Source: Buttiauxella sp035271705 (GTDB lineage Bacteria > Pseudomonadota > Gammaproteobacteria > Enterobacterales > Enterobacteriaceae). Taken from it: a stretch of DNA of 64,000 bases. Position numbers and translations under genes: made by a program. How positions within the stretch are numbered: position 1 is the stretch's first letter; each line of letters starts with the position of its first letter. The notes under the pieces were generated by a model that ran no database searches, was not told the origin of the DNA, and saw only the letters and a program-made list of their open reading frames with translations. Shown here piece after piece: positions 32,177-41,413 of this stretch. The DNA lies in assembly GCF_035271705.1 (NCBI RefSeq), contig NZ_DATERI010000053.1:1-64000 (forward strand), read 5' to 3'.

Positions 32177-34864
32177 ATGGCTGTAACTAATATCGCTGAA
32201 CTTAACGCACTTGTAGAGCGCGTCAAGAAAGCCCAGCGTGAATATGCCAACTTTACTCAAGAGCAAGTTGATAAAATCTTCCGCGCCGCCGCCCTGGCTG
32301 CCGCTGATGCTCGAATCCCCCTCGCGAAACTAGCCGTTGCCGAATCTGGCATGGGTATCATTGAAGATAAAGTGATCAAAAACCACTTTGCTTCTGAGTA
32401 TATCTACAACGCCTATAAAGATGAGAAAACCTGTGGTGTTCTGGATGAAGACCATACCTTCGGTACTATCACTATCGCTGAGCCAATCGGTATCATCTGC
32501 GGTATCGTGCCGACGACTAACCCAACATCTACTGCGATCTTTAAGTCTCTGATATGCCTTAAGACGCGTAACGCGATTATCTTCTCTCCACATCCACGTG
32601 CAAAAGACGCGACTAACAAAGCCGCAGACATCGTTCTGCAAGCTGCTATCGCTGCTGGTGCACCTAAAGATCTGATTGGTTGGATTGACCAGCCATCTGT
32701 AGAACTGTCTAACGCCCTGATGCACCACCCAGATATCAACATGATTCTGGCAACAGGTGGTCCAGGTATGGTTAAAGCAGCATACAGCTCCGGTAAACCA
32801 GCAATCGGCGTAGGCGCAGGTAACACCCCAGTTGTTGTTGACGAAACGGCTGACATCAAACGTGTTGTTGCTTCTATCCTGATGTCCAAAACCTTCGATA
32901 ACGGCGTGATCTGTGCTTCCGAGCAGTCAGTCATCGTTGTTGACTCTGCATACAATGCAGTGCGCGAGCGTTTTGCATCCCACGGCGGCTACATGCTGCA
33001 GGGTAAAGAGTTGAAAGCTGTTCAGGACATCATCCTGAAAAATGGCGCACTTAACGCCGCTATCGTGGGTCAGCCAGCAACCAAAATTGCTGAACTGGCA
33101 GGCTTCACAGTACCGGCTGACACCAAAATTCTGATTGGTGAAGTGACCGTTGTTGACGAGTCTGAGCCATTTGCTCACGAAAAACTGTCTCCAACTCTGG
33201 CTATGTACCGTGCTAAGAGCTTTGAAGATGCTGTCTCTAAAGCTGAGAAACTGGTTGAGATGGGCGGTATCGGTCATACCTCTTGTCTGTACACTGACCA
33301 GGACAACCAGCCAGAGCGCGTTAAGCACTTCGGCGACAAGATGAAAACTGCACGTATCCTGATCAACACCCCTGCTTCTCAGGGTGGTATCGGTGACCTG
33401 TACAACTTCAAACTCGCGCCATCCCTGACTCTGGGTTGCGGTTCATGGGGTGGTAACTCCATCTCTGAGAACGTGGGTCCTAAGCACCTGATCAACAAGA
33501 AAACCGTTGCTAAGCGAGCTGAGAACATGTTGTGGCATAAACTTCCGAAATCTATCTACTTCCGCCGTGGCTCTTTGCCAATCGCGCTGGACGAAGTGAT
33601 TACTGATGGTCACAAACGTGCGATGATCGTTACCGACCGTTTCCTGTTCAACAACGGCTATGCAGACCAGATCACTTCTGTTCTGAAAGCAGCGGGTGTT
33701 GAAACAGAAGTCTTCTTCGAAGTAGAAGCTGATCCAACTCTGTCCGTAGTACGTAAAGGTGCAGAACTGGCGAACTCCTTCAAACCAGACGTGATCATCG
33801 CGCTGGGCGGCGGTTCCCCAATGGATGCTGCGAAAATCATGTGGGTAATGTACGAGCACCCAGAAACTCATTTCGAAGAACTGGCACTGCGCTTCATGGA
33901 CATCCGTAAGCGTATCTACAAGTTCCCGAAAATGGGCGTAAAAGCGAAAATGATCGCGGTTACCACCACTTCCGGTACGGGTTCAGAAGTGACTCCGTTT
34001 GCCGTTGTAACTGATGATGCAACTGGCCAGAAATACCCACTGGCTGACTACGCTCTGACTCCAGACATGGCGATTGTTGATGCCAACCTGGTGATGGATA
34101 TGCCTAAGTCCCTGTGTGCATTCGGTGGTCTGGATGCCGTGACTCACTCACTGGAAGCTTACGTTTCCGTACTGGCGAGCGAGTTCTCTGACGGCCAGGC
34201 TCTGCAAGCACTGAAACTGCTGAAAGAAAACCTGCCTGCGTCTTACCATGAAGGTTCTAAAAACCCTATTGCTCGTGAGCGTGTACACAACGCTGCGACC
34301 ATCGCGGGTATCGCGTTTGCGAACGCCTTCCTGGGTGTGTGTCACTCAATGGCTCACAAACTGGGTTCACAGTTCCACATTCCTCACGGTCTGGCGAACG
34401 CCCTGTTGATCTCCAACGTTATCCGCTATAACGCGAATGACAACCCAACCAAGCAGACTGCTTTCAGCCAGTATGACCGCCCACAAGCGCGTCGTCGTTA
34501 TGCTGAAATCGCAGATCACTTGGGTCTGAGCGCACCGGGCGACCGTACTGCTGCTAAGATCGAGAAACTGCTGGCATGGCTGGAAAGCATCAAGGCTGAA
34601 CTGGGTATTCCTAAGTCCATCCGCGAAGCAGGCGTTCAGGAAGCTGACTTCCTGGCTCATGTTGATAAACTGTCCGAAGATGCGTTCGATGACCAGTGTA
34701 CCGGTGCTAACCCACGTTACCCGCTGATCTCTGAACTGAAACAGATTCTGATGGATACCTTCTACGGTCGTGATTACGTAGAAGAAGGTAGCCTGCCAGC
34801 ATCGACTGCAAAAGAAGCTGCTCCAGCAGCTAAAGCTGACAAGAAAGCGAAGAAAACCGCTTAA
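32177..34864 (+). CDS. adhE: Bifunctional aldehyde-alcohol dehydrogenase AdhE
   Basis: Converts acetyl-CoA to acetaldehyde and then ethanol, using NADH, during anaerobic growth; forms spirosomes. The 895 residues compare with 891 in E. coli. The N-terminal CoA-acylating aldehyde dehydrogenase (about 1-440) has catalytic Cys246 (GVICASEQS). The C-terminal iron alcohol dehydrogenase (about 450-870) has GGGSPMDAAK and iron-binding His residues near SMAHKLGSQFHIPHG. The tail is Ala/Lys-rich (AAPAAKADKKAKKTA). AGGAGA precedes the ATG. Codon use is that of a highly expressed gene. Confidence 0.98.
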   Translation: MAVTNIAELNALVERVKKAQREYANFTQEQVDKIFRAAALAAADARIPLAKLAVAESGMGIIEDKVIKNHFASEYIYNAYKDEKTCGVLDEDHTFGTITIAEPIGIICGIVPTTNPTSTAIFKSLICLKTRNAIIFSPHPRAKDATNKAADIVLQAAIAAGAPKDLIGWIDQPSVELSNALMHHPDINMILATGGPGMVKAAYSSGKPAIGVGAGNTPVVVDETADIKRVVASILMSKTFDNGVICASEQSVIVVDSAYNAVRERFASHGGYMLQGKELKAVQDIILKNGALNAAIVGQPATKIAELAGFTVPADTKILIGEVTVVDESEPFAHEKLSPTLAMYRAKSFEDAVSKAEKLVEMGGIGHTSCLYTDQDNQPERVKHFGDKMKTARILINTPASQGGIGDLYNFKLAPSLTLGCGSWGGNSISENVGPKHLINKKTVAKRAENMLWHKLPKSIYFRRGSLPIALDEVITDGHKRAMIVTDRFLFNNGYADQITSVLKAAGVETEVFFEVEADPTLSVVRKGAELANSFKPDVIIALGGGSPMDAAKIMWVMYEHPETHFEELALRFMDIRKRIYKFPKMGVKAKMIAVTTTSGTGSEVTPFAVVTDDATGQKYPLADYALTPDMAIVDANLVMDMPKSLCAFGGLDAVTHSLEAYVSVLASEFSDGQALQALKLLKENLPASYHEGSKNPIARERVHNAATIAGIAFANAFLGVCHSMAHKLGSQFHIPHGLANALLISNVIRYNANDNPTKQTAFSQYDRPQARRRYAEIADHLGLSAPGDRTAAKIEKLLAWLESIKAELGIPKSIREAGVQEADFLAHVDKLSEDAFDDQCTGANPRYPLISELKQILMDTFYGRDYVEEGSLPASTAKEAAPAAKADKKAKKTA

Positions 34865-34880
34865 TTGCAAAGCTTAATAA

Positions 34881-34905
34881 AAAACCCGCTTCGGCGGGTT
34901 TTTTT
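34881..34905. terminator. adhE terminator
   Basis: AAAACCCGC-ttcg-GCGGGTT followed by seven T; 17 bp after the adhE stop. A-run on the other side makes it usable by convergent tdk. Confidence 0.9.
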
Positions 34906-34988
34906 ATGTCTTTATTTCAAATAATCGCAGCACAACACCTTTCACGGAGATAAGAGGTCAGGACGCCCCTTACCCTCTCTTTTATTTT

Positions 34989-35594
34989 TTATACGCTCTG
35001 AATGCCTTGTAGAGAGCCTTTTTGTAGCGCTTCCTTGTAATGCTTGCGACAAACCGACACGTAACGTTCATTGCCCCCAATAACCACTTGTTCACCCTGA
35101 TTATAAGGACGCCCTTCCTGGTCCAGTCGCAGCACCATGCTGGCTTTGCGTCCACAGAAACAGATAGTCTTTAATTCCACCAGTTTATCTGACCACGCCA
35201 ATAAATATTGGCTCCCACCAAATAATTCCCCCTGAAAATCAGTACGTAATCCATAACACAGGACGGGAATATCTAATTCATCCACGACGTCTGATAGCGC
35301 CAATACTTGGTCACGCGTCAAAAATTGGCATTCGTCCACCAGAACACAATGCACCGCATCACGCTGATGTTCGTCGCGTATTTCATTGAATAACTGGGTA
35401 GCATCATTGTAAAGCTTGGCCGGCGATGATAACCCAATACGCGAACTCACCTTTCCAGAGCCGAACCGGTTATCAATTTCTGCGGTATACACCAGAGTGC
35501 GCATTCCGCGCTCTTGATAGTTGTAAGAAGATTGCAGTAATGCCGTGGATTTACCCGCATTCATCGCGGAATAGTAAAAGTAGAGTTGTGCCAT
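34989..35594 (-). CDS. tdk: Thymidine kinase
   Basis: ATP-dependent type II thymidine kinase that salvages thymidine. The 201 residues compare with 205 in E. coli. P-loop AMNAGKSTALL is near residue 11-21, LVDECQFLT holds the DExx element, and the zinc-binding site is formed by Cys residues around ICFCGRKA and the C-terminal VCRKHY. It is convergent with adhE and divergent from hns, as in E. coli. Confidence 0.95.
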   Translation of the reverse strand: MAQLYFYYSAMNAGKSTALLQSSYNYQERGMRTLVYTAEIDNRFGSGKVSSRIGLSSPAKLYNDATQLFNEIRDEHQRDAVHCVLVDECQFLTRDQVLALSDVVDELDIPVLCYGLRTDFQGELFGGSQYLLAWSDKLVELKTICFCGRKASMVLRLDQEGRPYNQGEQVVIGGNERYVSVCRKHYKEALQKGSLQGIQSV

Positions 35595-36151
35595 TGGTCA
35601 GCTAACCTGAGTTAAAATGTAAATATTATTAACACGGATTATATCATAAGCCGTTACCGAGTTGCCGTTACCCAACCTTCCTCAGAAAAATTTCTCTATT
35701 GTTCGTCTGATATATAAGTCGTTGTGTGAAAATGGCTGTAAGGCATCAGGTGTTTGACGTTCATCACATTGAGTTAACTTACGGAGTTTTCAGTGTTTTT
35801 CATTACTATGGTGTGGAACTCATTGAATCCCTAATAATAATTAACCATTAAGAATATCTACCGTAACAGGCAATAATACCAAAGGTTGATATTTCACCGT
35901 TAATGCTGTGGAACCTCAATTTAGTGCCTCATCAAACCCTGTTTCTATCAGGGTTGTTGTAGAAAAAGTGAGTTATCCCAGTTTTGTTTAACCGCCATAA
36001 AGGACAAAATTTAAGTTAATGCACTTTAATAAATCGACAAAATATTATGGAATTTTGAATTCCTTACATTAACGCCTATTGCAGAACTTAATTTAAGCCT
36101 CTATTATTACCCCATCAAGCCAACCATCAATATAAGATTGAGATTACTAAA
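35595..36151. other. 557-bp gap between tdk and hns
   Basis: Very AT-rich. It holds the hns promoter close to hns and, by position, the tdk promoter. No gene, RNA or repeat recognised in the middle. AT-rich curved DNA here fits known autoregulation of hns. Confidence 0.55.
36079..36107 (+). promoter_or_regulatory. hns promoter
   Basis: TTGCAG (36079-36084), 17-bp spacer, TATTAT (36102-36107). It predicts a leader of about 38 nt, close to that of E. coli hns, whose start region pairs with the DsrA small RNA. Confidence 0.6.
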
Positions 36152-36562
36152 ATGAGCGAAGCACTTAAAATTCTTAACAACATCCGTACCCTTCGTGCAC
36201 AAGCTAGAGAATGTACTCTGGAAACGCTGGAAGAAATGCTGGAAAAATTAGAAGTTGTTGTTACCGAACGTCGCGAAGAAGATAATGCTGCTGCTGCAGA
36301 AATTGAAGAACGCACTCGTAAACTGCAACAATACCGTGAAATGCTGATTGCTGACGGCATTGATCCTAATGAATTACTGAATAGCATGGCTGCTGTTAAA
36401 TCTGCAGGCAAAGCAAAACGCGCTGCACGCCCAGCTAAATATCAGTACATCGACGAAAACGGCGAAAGCAAAACCTGGACTGGCCAGGGCCGTACTCCAG
36501 CTGTAATCAAAAAAGCAATGGAAGAACAAGGTAAGAAACTGGAAGACTTCCTGATTGCCTAA
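36152..36562 (+). CDS. hns: Nucleoid-associated protein H-NS
   Basis: Global silencer of AT-rich and horizontally acquired genes. The 136 residues compare with 137 in E. coli. It has an N-terminal coiled-coil dimer domain (about 1-65), a flexible linker, and the C-terminal DNA-binding domain (about 90-136) with the AT-hook-like loop TWTGQGRTP. GAGATTACTAAA precedes the ATG, the same leader as E. coli. A terminator follows. Confidence 0.97.
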   Translation: MSEALKILNNIRTLRAQARECTLETLEEMLEKLEVVVTERREEDNAAAAEIEERTRKLQQYREMLIADGIDPNELLNSMAAVKSAGKAKRAARPAKYQYIDENGESKTWTGQGRTPAVIKKAMEEQGKKLEDFLIA

Positions 36563-36587
36563 TTTTGGCTTTTAGTGCTGCTTATTA

Positions 36588-36610
36588 AATCCCGCTTCGG
36601 CGGGATTTTT
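36588..36610 (+). terminator. hns terminator
   Basis: AAATCCCGC-ttcg-GCGGGATTTTT, 25 bp after the hns stop. Confidence 0.88.
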
Positions 36611-36674
36611 ATTTTGCGTGCTATTGGGCTATTGCGCGACGTAGTTTTAAATCCGGTCAATAAACAGTCGCCAC

Positions 36675-36702
36675 AAAAAAAGGAAGCCTGGCTTCCCTTT
36701 TT
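36675..36702. terminator. Terminator after the UDP-glucuronate epimerase gene
   Basis: AGGAAGCC-tg-GGCTTCCC-type stem with A-run on one side and T-run on the other; 31 bp beyond the epimerase stop on the minus strand. Confidence 0.75.
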
Positions 36703-36732
36703 CATTTTACGGCCCCATCTGGACTTTGGGTT

Positions 36733-37743
36733 TCAACTGACTTTATAAAATGCCTTATACCAGTCTACAAAACGCTGTACACCATCCTGTACTGACGTCT
36801 GTGGCTTAAAGCCGATAACGTCATACAACGCTTGTGTATCCGCGCTGGTTTCAAGTACGTCACCTGGTTGCATAGGAAGCATGTTTTTCTGCGCCACTTT
36901 CCCCAGTGAGGTTTCCAGCGCCGTAATATAGTCCATCAGTGTCACAGGATTGCTATTACCGATGTTATAAACACGGTAAGGCGCTGAACTGGTCGCAGGC
37001 GTCCCTTCTTCTACTGTCCATTGTGCATCAGCTTGTGGAATGACATCCTGTAAACGCACAATCGCTTCGGCTATATCATCGATATACGTAAAATCACGGC
37101 GCATTTGCCCGTGATTGTAGACATCAATACTCTTCCCTTCGACAATCGCACGGGTAAATTTAAATAACGCCATATCCGGGCGACCCCATGGGCCATAAAC
37201 GGTAAAGAAACGCAAACCAGTCGTTGGGAGTCCATATAAGTGCGAGTAAGTATGCGACATCAACTCGTTAGCTTTTTTAGTTGCCGCATATAAAGAAATT
37301 GGGTGGTCGACGCTGTCATCCGTTGAGAACGGAAGTTTACGATTCAGGCCATATACTGAGCTTGAGGACGCATATAACAGATGCCCAACTTTATTATGTC
37401 GGCAACCTTCAAGCACATTTAAATGCCCAACCAAGTTTGAATCCGCATACGCCAAAGGATTATCGATTGAATAACGAACACCTGCTTGTGCAGCAAGATG
37501 AATCACACGGTCGAATTTCTCTGTGGCGAATAATTGCGCCATACCATTACGATCGGCGAGGTCAATTTGTTCGAAACGGAATGAAGCGTGAGGAGCAAGG
37601 AGATCAAGACGTGCTTGTTTGAGATTGACGTCATAATAGTCGTTCAGATTATCGATACCGATAACCTGGTGACCGGCATTGAGCAGACGTTCGCTAACAT
37701 GGAAGCCAATAAAACCTGCACTGCCAGTAACCAAATATTTCAT
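36733..37743 (-). CDS. UDP-glucuronate 4-epimerase (NAD-dependent epimerase/dehydratase)
   Basis: Short-chain dehydrogenase-type epimerase that interconverts UDP-glucuronate and UDP-galacturonate; known elsewhere as Gla, Uge or Cap1J. The 336 residues have the NAD motif G7-x2-G10-x2-G13 and the catalytic YAATK with upstream SSSSVYG. I start at ATG 37743 (MKYLVTGSAGF); an upstream start adds eight residues. It is preceded by ugd and galU in the same direction, which supplies its substrate and supports this specificity. The product would feed galacturonate into lipopolysaccharide or capsule. Confidence 0.85.
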   Translation of the reverse strand: MKYLVTGSAGFIGFHVSERLLNAGHQVIGIDNLNDYYDVNLKQARLDLLAPHASFRFEQIDLADRNGMAQLFATEKFDRVIHLAAQAGVRYSIDNPLAYADSNLVGHLNVLEGCRHNKVGHLLYASSSSVYGLNRKLPFSTDDSVDHPISLYAATKKANELMSHTYSHLYGLPTTGLRFFTVYGPWGRPDMALFKFTRAIVEGKSIDVYNHGQMRRDFTYIDDIAEAIVRLQDVIPQADAQWTVEEGTPATSSAPYRVYNIGNSNPVTLMDYITALETSLGKVAQKNMLPMQPGDVLETSADTQALYDVIGFKPQTSVQDGVQRFVDWYKAFYKVS

Positions 37744-37756
37744 ATAACCCTCATTT

Positions 37757-37830
37757 ATACCCTTCATACTTCAAGCTGCATCTATGGTGGCTGTATAAGC
37801 CCACCACGATGCAACCTGAAATATTTAGGA
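37757..37830. repeat. Dispersed palindromic repeat, copy D (internally deleted)
   Basis: Ends TACCCTTCATACTTCAAGC and GAAATATTTAGGATA match the outer ends of the repeat family, but the middle is shortened to a small palindrome. It lies between ugd and the epimerase gene. Confidence 0.6.
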
Positions 37831-37834
37831 TATC

Positions 37835-39175
37835 TTACGCAATATTGATGGACGCTCCGCGGCCAATTGCATAATAAACAAAGCCGCGTTTGCTTAGTCT
37901 CTCAGGATCATACAGGTTACGGCCATCAAAGATAACCGGTTGTTTTAATGATTTCTTAATGGCATCGAAATCAGGGGCACGGAAACTTTGCCACTCAGTA
38001 CAAATAACCAGAGCATCCGCATCTTGTAATGCAGCCTCTTTCGTACCCATCAATTTCAAATCAGAACGATGTCCGTAAATGCGCTGGGTTTCATCCATTG
38101 CTTCTGGGTCATACGCCTGCACCTGAGCACCGCGTTCCCAAAGCGCTTCCATTAGGACGCGGCTTGAGGCTTCACGCATATCGTCAGTATTGGGTTTGAA
38201 AGAAAGCCCCCACAGCGCGAAGGTTTTGCCTTTCAGGTCTTCACCAAAATGACGAGAAATAAACTCAGGGAGTTTTAACTTCTGGTCGTGGTTTACCTCT
38301 TCTACCGCTTGCAGAATACGCGGCGTGTAGCCAATCTGCTGAGCAGTACGAATCAGTGCCTGGACATCTTTAGGGAAGCAAGAGCCACCATAACCGCAGC
38401 CAGGATAGATAAAGCTGTAACCGATGCGTGAGTCAGAACCGATACCCATACGCACTTTCTCGATATCCGCACCCAAGCGTTCTGCCAGGTTTGAGATTTC
38501 GTTCATAAAGCTAATTTTAGTCGCCAACATGCAGTTCGCGGCGTACTTAGTCAACTCAGCGCTACGGATGTCCATCAGAATCATACGGTCGTGATTGCGG
38601 TTGAACGGTTCGTACAGTTCGCGCAGCAAATCAACCGCGTCTTCATTATCAGTACCGATAACGATACGCTCAGGGCGCATGCAGTCAGAAACTGCGGCCC
38701 CTTCCTTCAGGAATTCAGGGTTGGATACCACATCGAATGAAATATCCACGCCACGGGCTTTGAGCGTTTCTTCCATCACGCTGCGCACTTTATCTGCTGT
38801 TCCGACTGGAACAGTAGATTTATCGAGCACAACTTTATGGGACGTCATGTGCTGCGCGATGGTACGTGCCACAGCGGTGACATATTTCAGGTCAGCAGAA
38901 CCATCTTCATCAGGCGGTGTACCTACAGCAATGAATTGCATTTCACCATGATGAACGCCCATTTCAGCATCGGTGCTGAACTGTAAACGACCTTCTTCAA
39001 AATTTTTCTTAACCAGCGGCGTTAAGCCGGGTTCAAAAATCGGGATCACGCCGTTTTTCAGATTTTCGACTTTCTTCGCATCGACATCTATGCACACAAC
39101 TTCGTGACCAACTTCTGCAAGCACTGCGGCTTGCACAAGTCCAACATAGCCGATACCAAATACAGTAACTTTCAT
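37835..39175 (-). CDS. ugd: UDP-glucose 6-dehydrogenase
   Basis: Oxidises UDP-glucose twice with NAD to UDP-glucuronate. The 446 residues are of the longer type (as in TuaD-like enzymes), not the 388-residue form of E. coli. NAD motif GIGYVGLVQA near the N-terminus, catalytic Cys266 in GGSCFPKD, and the UDP-binding C-terminal domain are intact. It lies between galU (24 bases upstream) and the epimerase, so the three genes give UDP-glucose, UDP-glucuronate and UDP-galacturonate in turn. Confidence 0.92.
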   Translation of the reverse strand: MKVTVFGIGYVGLVQAAVLAEVGHEVVCIDVDAKKVENLKNGVIPIFEPGLTPLVKKNFEEGRLQFSTDAEMGVHHGEMQFIAVGTPPDEDGSADLKYVTAVARTIAQHMTSHKVVLDKSTVPVGTADKVRSVMEETLKARGVDISFDVVSNPEFLKEGAAVSDCMRPERIVIGTDNEDAVDLLRELYEPFNRNHDRMILMDIRSAELTKYAANCMLATKISFMNEISNLAERLGADIEKVRMGIGSDSRIGYSFIYPGCGYGGSCFPKDVQALIRTAQQIGYTPRILQAVEEVNHDQKLKLPEFISRHFGEDLKGKTFALWGLSFKPNTDDMREASSRVLMEALWERGAQVQAYDPEAMDETQRIYGHRSDLKLMGTKEAALQDADALVICTEWQSFRAPDFDAIKKSLKQPVIFDGRNLYDPERLSKRGFVYYAIGRGASINIA

Positions 39176-39199
39176 CTTTCTATCCTGCGTTGAAATGAA

Positions 39200-40108
39200 T
39201 TACTTTTTCGCGCCAACGGTCTCTTCTAACCAGGCTTTAAAATCTGGCCCAAGAGTGTTGTGACGGATGCCGTATTCCACAAACGCCTGCATGTAGCCGA
39301 GTTTGTTACCGCAGTCATGGCTCACGCCTTTCATGTGGTAGGCTTCAACCGTCTGTTTTTCCATCAGCATTGCGATAGAGTCAGTCAGTTGAATTTCATC
39401 GCCCGCACCCGGAGGTGTTTTGGACAGCAGCGGCCAGATATCTGCGGTCAGGACATAACGCCCCACAACGGCAAGGTTGGATGGCGCAACGTTCGCTTTA
39501 GGTTTCTCAACGATGCCAACCATTGGCACGCTGTCGCCTTCATTCAATTCAATGCCTTTGCAGTCAACAACACCGTAAGCGGTCACATCGTCTACTGGCT
39601 CAACCATGATTTGACTGTGGCCTGTAGTATTGAAACGTTCGATCATCTCCGCCAGGTTGTCCTGGGAAAGATCTGACTCGAATTCATCGAGGATGACATC
39701 TGGCAGGATGACCGCAAACGGCTCATCGCCAACAACTGGGTGAGCGCACAGCACAGCGTGACCGAGGCCTTTTGCCAGACCCTGACGAACTTGCATAATC
39801 GTTACGTGCGGAGGGCAAATAGCCTGAACTTCTTCCAGCAACTGGCGCTTAACGCGTTTTTCCAGCATCGCTTCCAATTCAAAACTGGTATCGAAATGGT
39901 TTTCGATGGAGTTTTTCGAAGAGTGAGTGACCAACACAATTTCAGTAATACCTGCGGCGATACATTCGTTGACCACATACTGAATTAAAGGTTTATCAAC
40001 CAAAGGCAGCATCTCTTTAGGAATAGCCTTGGTAGCCGGTAACATACGCGTGCCTAATCCCGCAACTGGGATTACTGCTTTTCTTACTTTAGAATTAATG
40101 GCAGCCAT
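39200..40108 (-). CDS. galU: UTP-glucose-1-phosphate uridylyltransferase GalU
   Basis: Makes UDP-glucose from UTP and glucose-1-phosphate. The 302 residues equal E. coli GalU. The nucleotide-binding motif VAGLGTRMLPATKAIPKEML is N-terminal. I choose ATG 40108 (MAAINSK), with AGGAG eight bases upstream; an upstream frame adds eight residues. UDP-glucose is needed for lipopolysaccharide core, trehalose and osmoregulated glucans. Upstream gene is rssB, as in E. coli. Confidence 0.96.
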   Translation of the reverse strand: MAAINSKVRKAVIPVAGLGTRMLPATKAIPKEMLPLVDKPLIQYVVNECIAAGITEIVLVTHSSKNSIENHFDTSFELEAMLEKRVKRQLLEEVQAICPPHVTIMQVRQGLAKGLGHAVLCAHPVVGDEPFAVILPDVILDEFESDLSQDNLAEMIERFNTTGHSQIMVEPVDDVTAYGVVDCKGIELNEGDSVPMVGIVEKPKANVAPSNLAVVGRYVLTADIWPLLSKTPPGAGDEIQLTDSIAMLMEKQTVEAYHMKGVSHDCGNKLGYMQAFVEYGIRHNTLGPDFKAWLEETVGAKK

Positions 40109-40307
40109 TGAAACATCTCCTGGACTGTTCAAGTTTTCACTTGCACGTCAATTAAAAAACGCCTCGAGTATATCAGCTTAAAAATGACATCTGCGGCTGT
40201 TTACCCGTTGCGTTGGTAATTTAAGATAAATACGAATGAGTTAAGTGTGATATTAACACTCACCATAGCAGGGGAGAAAAACTAAATGTTTTCAGTCGTC
40301 CAGATGC

Positions 40308-41321
40308 TCATTCCGCAGACAACATTAGACGCAATCGCCCACCCGCACCCCAAACCTGGCACTGCCAGGATTCGCAGCGCTGGCTGATTTGGTTGAGATA
40401 AGTATTGCCCAAAGTCCCCAGTGGCACACCATTGCTGACCTGGATTTGATGCACGCCCGTATTTAAGGTGGCATTGAGACCCGCCGAGACCAAAATGAGA
40501 TTTTTGAGTTCGCTATGATAATAGCCAACCATCAATGGGAATTGGCCGGTCAAATTTGCCTGACGTAATAACTGGTTAACTTGTTTGAGTAAATTGCCCA
40601 ATTCGGGTAAGCGCTGACGCTGCTGGGAAAGATGCTCCTGCAATAGACCATTAAATAACGCGCGTAATAACAACGCCGCTAACACTCCATTATCCCCAGC
40701 GCGGGTAACATCAAGGCAGTAAAAGGCCAGATCGTTTTCTGAAAGTGGTGCAATATCCAACACCAGTCCAGGCTGATTGAGGGTTATCAGTTGGCGATAA
40801 TTAACGCGGCAGTGTGACATCACTTGTTGCACAGGGGGTTGCAGTTCTTGCAGTAATTTGGAGGCCGCCTGCGGATCGCTAACCAGGGCGTCCCAATCCT
40901 GGAATAATCGTTCTTCTTCTTCGACACGCGAGTTGAACATGTTGGGATACAGGCAGGCGAACACCGTTTCACGCAGGCGATTGAGATCGTTAATCGGTTT
41001 GAGCATGACATCCTGCACACCAAAGCGCAGTGCTTTGGCGATATCTGACATATTTTCGGTGGCGGAAATGACTAAAATCGGTGTTTTAACACCTTCATTA
41101 CGCAAATGCTCCACCAGTTTCAGCCCGTTCATGCGCGGCATAGCCAGATCGCAAATCAGTAAATCGGGTGAAAAATGGGTCATTTTTTCTATTGCATCCA
41201 CGCCATCTGTCGCCACCGCAATATTCGCCCCTAAAGAGGCAAGATAACTCTCCAGCAAAGAGCGAAAAACGGGCTCGTCCTCAACAATGAGAATCTTTTT
41301 TCCAACGAGTGGCTGTGTCAT
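40308..41321 (-). CDS. rssB: RpoS adaptor/response regulator RssB
   Basis: Delivers sigma-S to ClpXP for degradation. The 337 residues equal E. coli RssB. The receiver domain (about 1-125) has phosphorylation site Asp58 (LLICDLAMPRMNG), and the C-terminal half is a degenerate PP2C-like domain. I start at ATG 41321 (MTQPLVGKK); a start seven codons upstream is less likely. It follows rssA at 92 bp in the same direction, the normal pair. Confidence 0.95.
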   Translation of the reverse strand: MTQPLVGKKILIVEDEPVFRSLLESYLASLGANIAVATDGVDAIEKMTHFSPDLLICDLAMPRMNGLKLVEHLRNEGVKTPILVISATENMSDIAKALRFGVQDVMLKPINDLNRLRETVFACLYPNMFNSRVEEEERLFQDWDALVSDPQAASKLLQELQPPVQQVMSHCRVNYRQLITLNQPGLVLDIAPLSENDLAFYCLDVTRAGDNGVLAALLLRALFNGLLQEHLSQQRQRLPELGNLLKQVNQLLRQANLTGQFPLMVGYYHSELKNLILVSAGLNATLNTGVHQIQVSNGVPLGTLGNTYLNQISQRCESWQCQVWGAGGRLRLMLSAE

Positions 41322-41413
41322 GTTCGCTCCCCTGACTGGCAATAATTAGATAGTGGCATGGTATGGCTTTGACCGCCTGTCAGAAGCGCCAGAAGTAATG
41401 AAAATAAGAAAAT

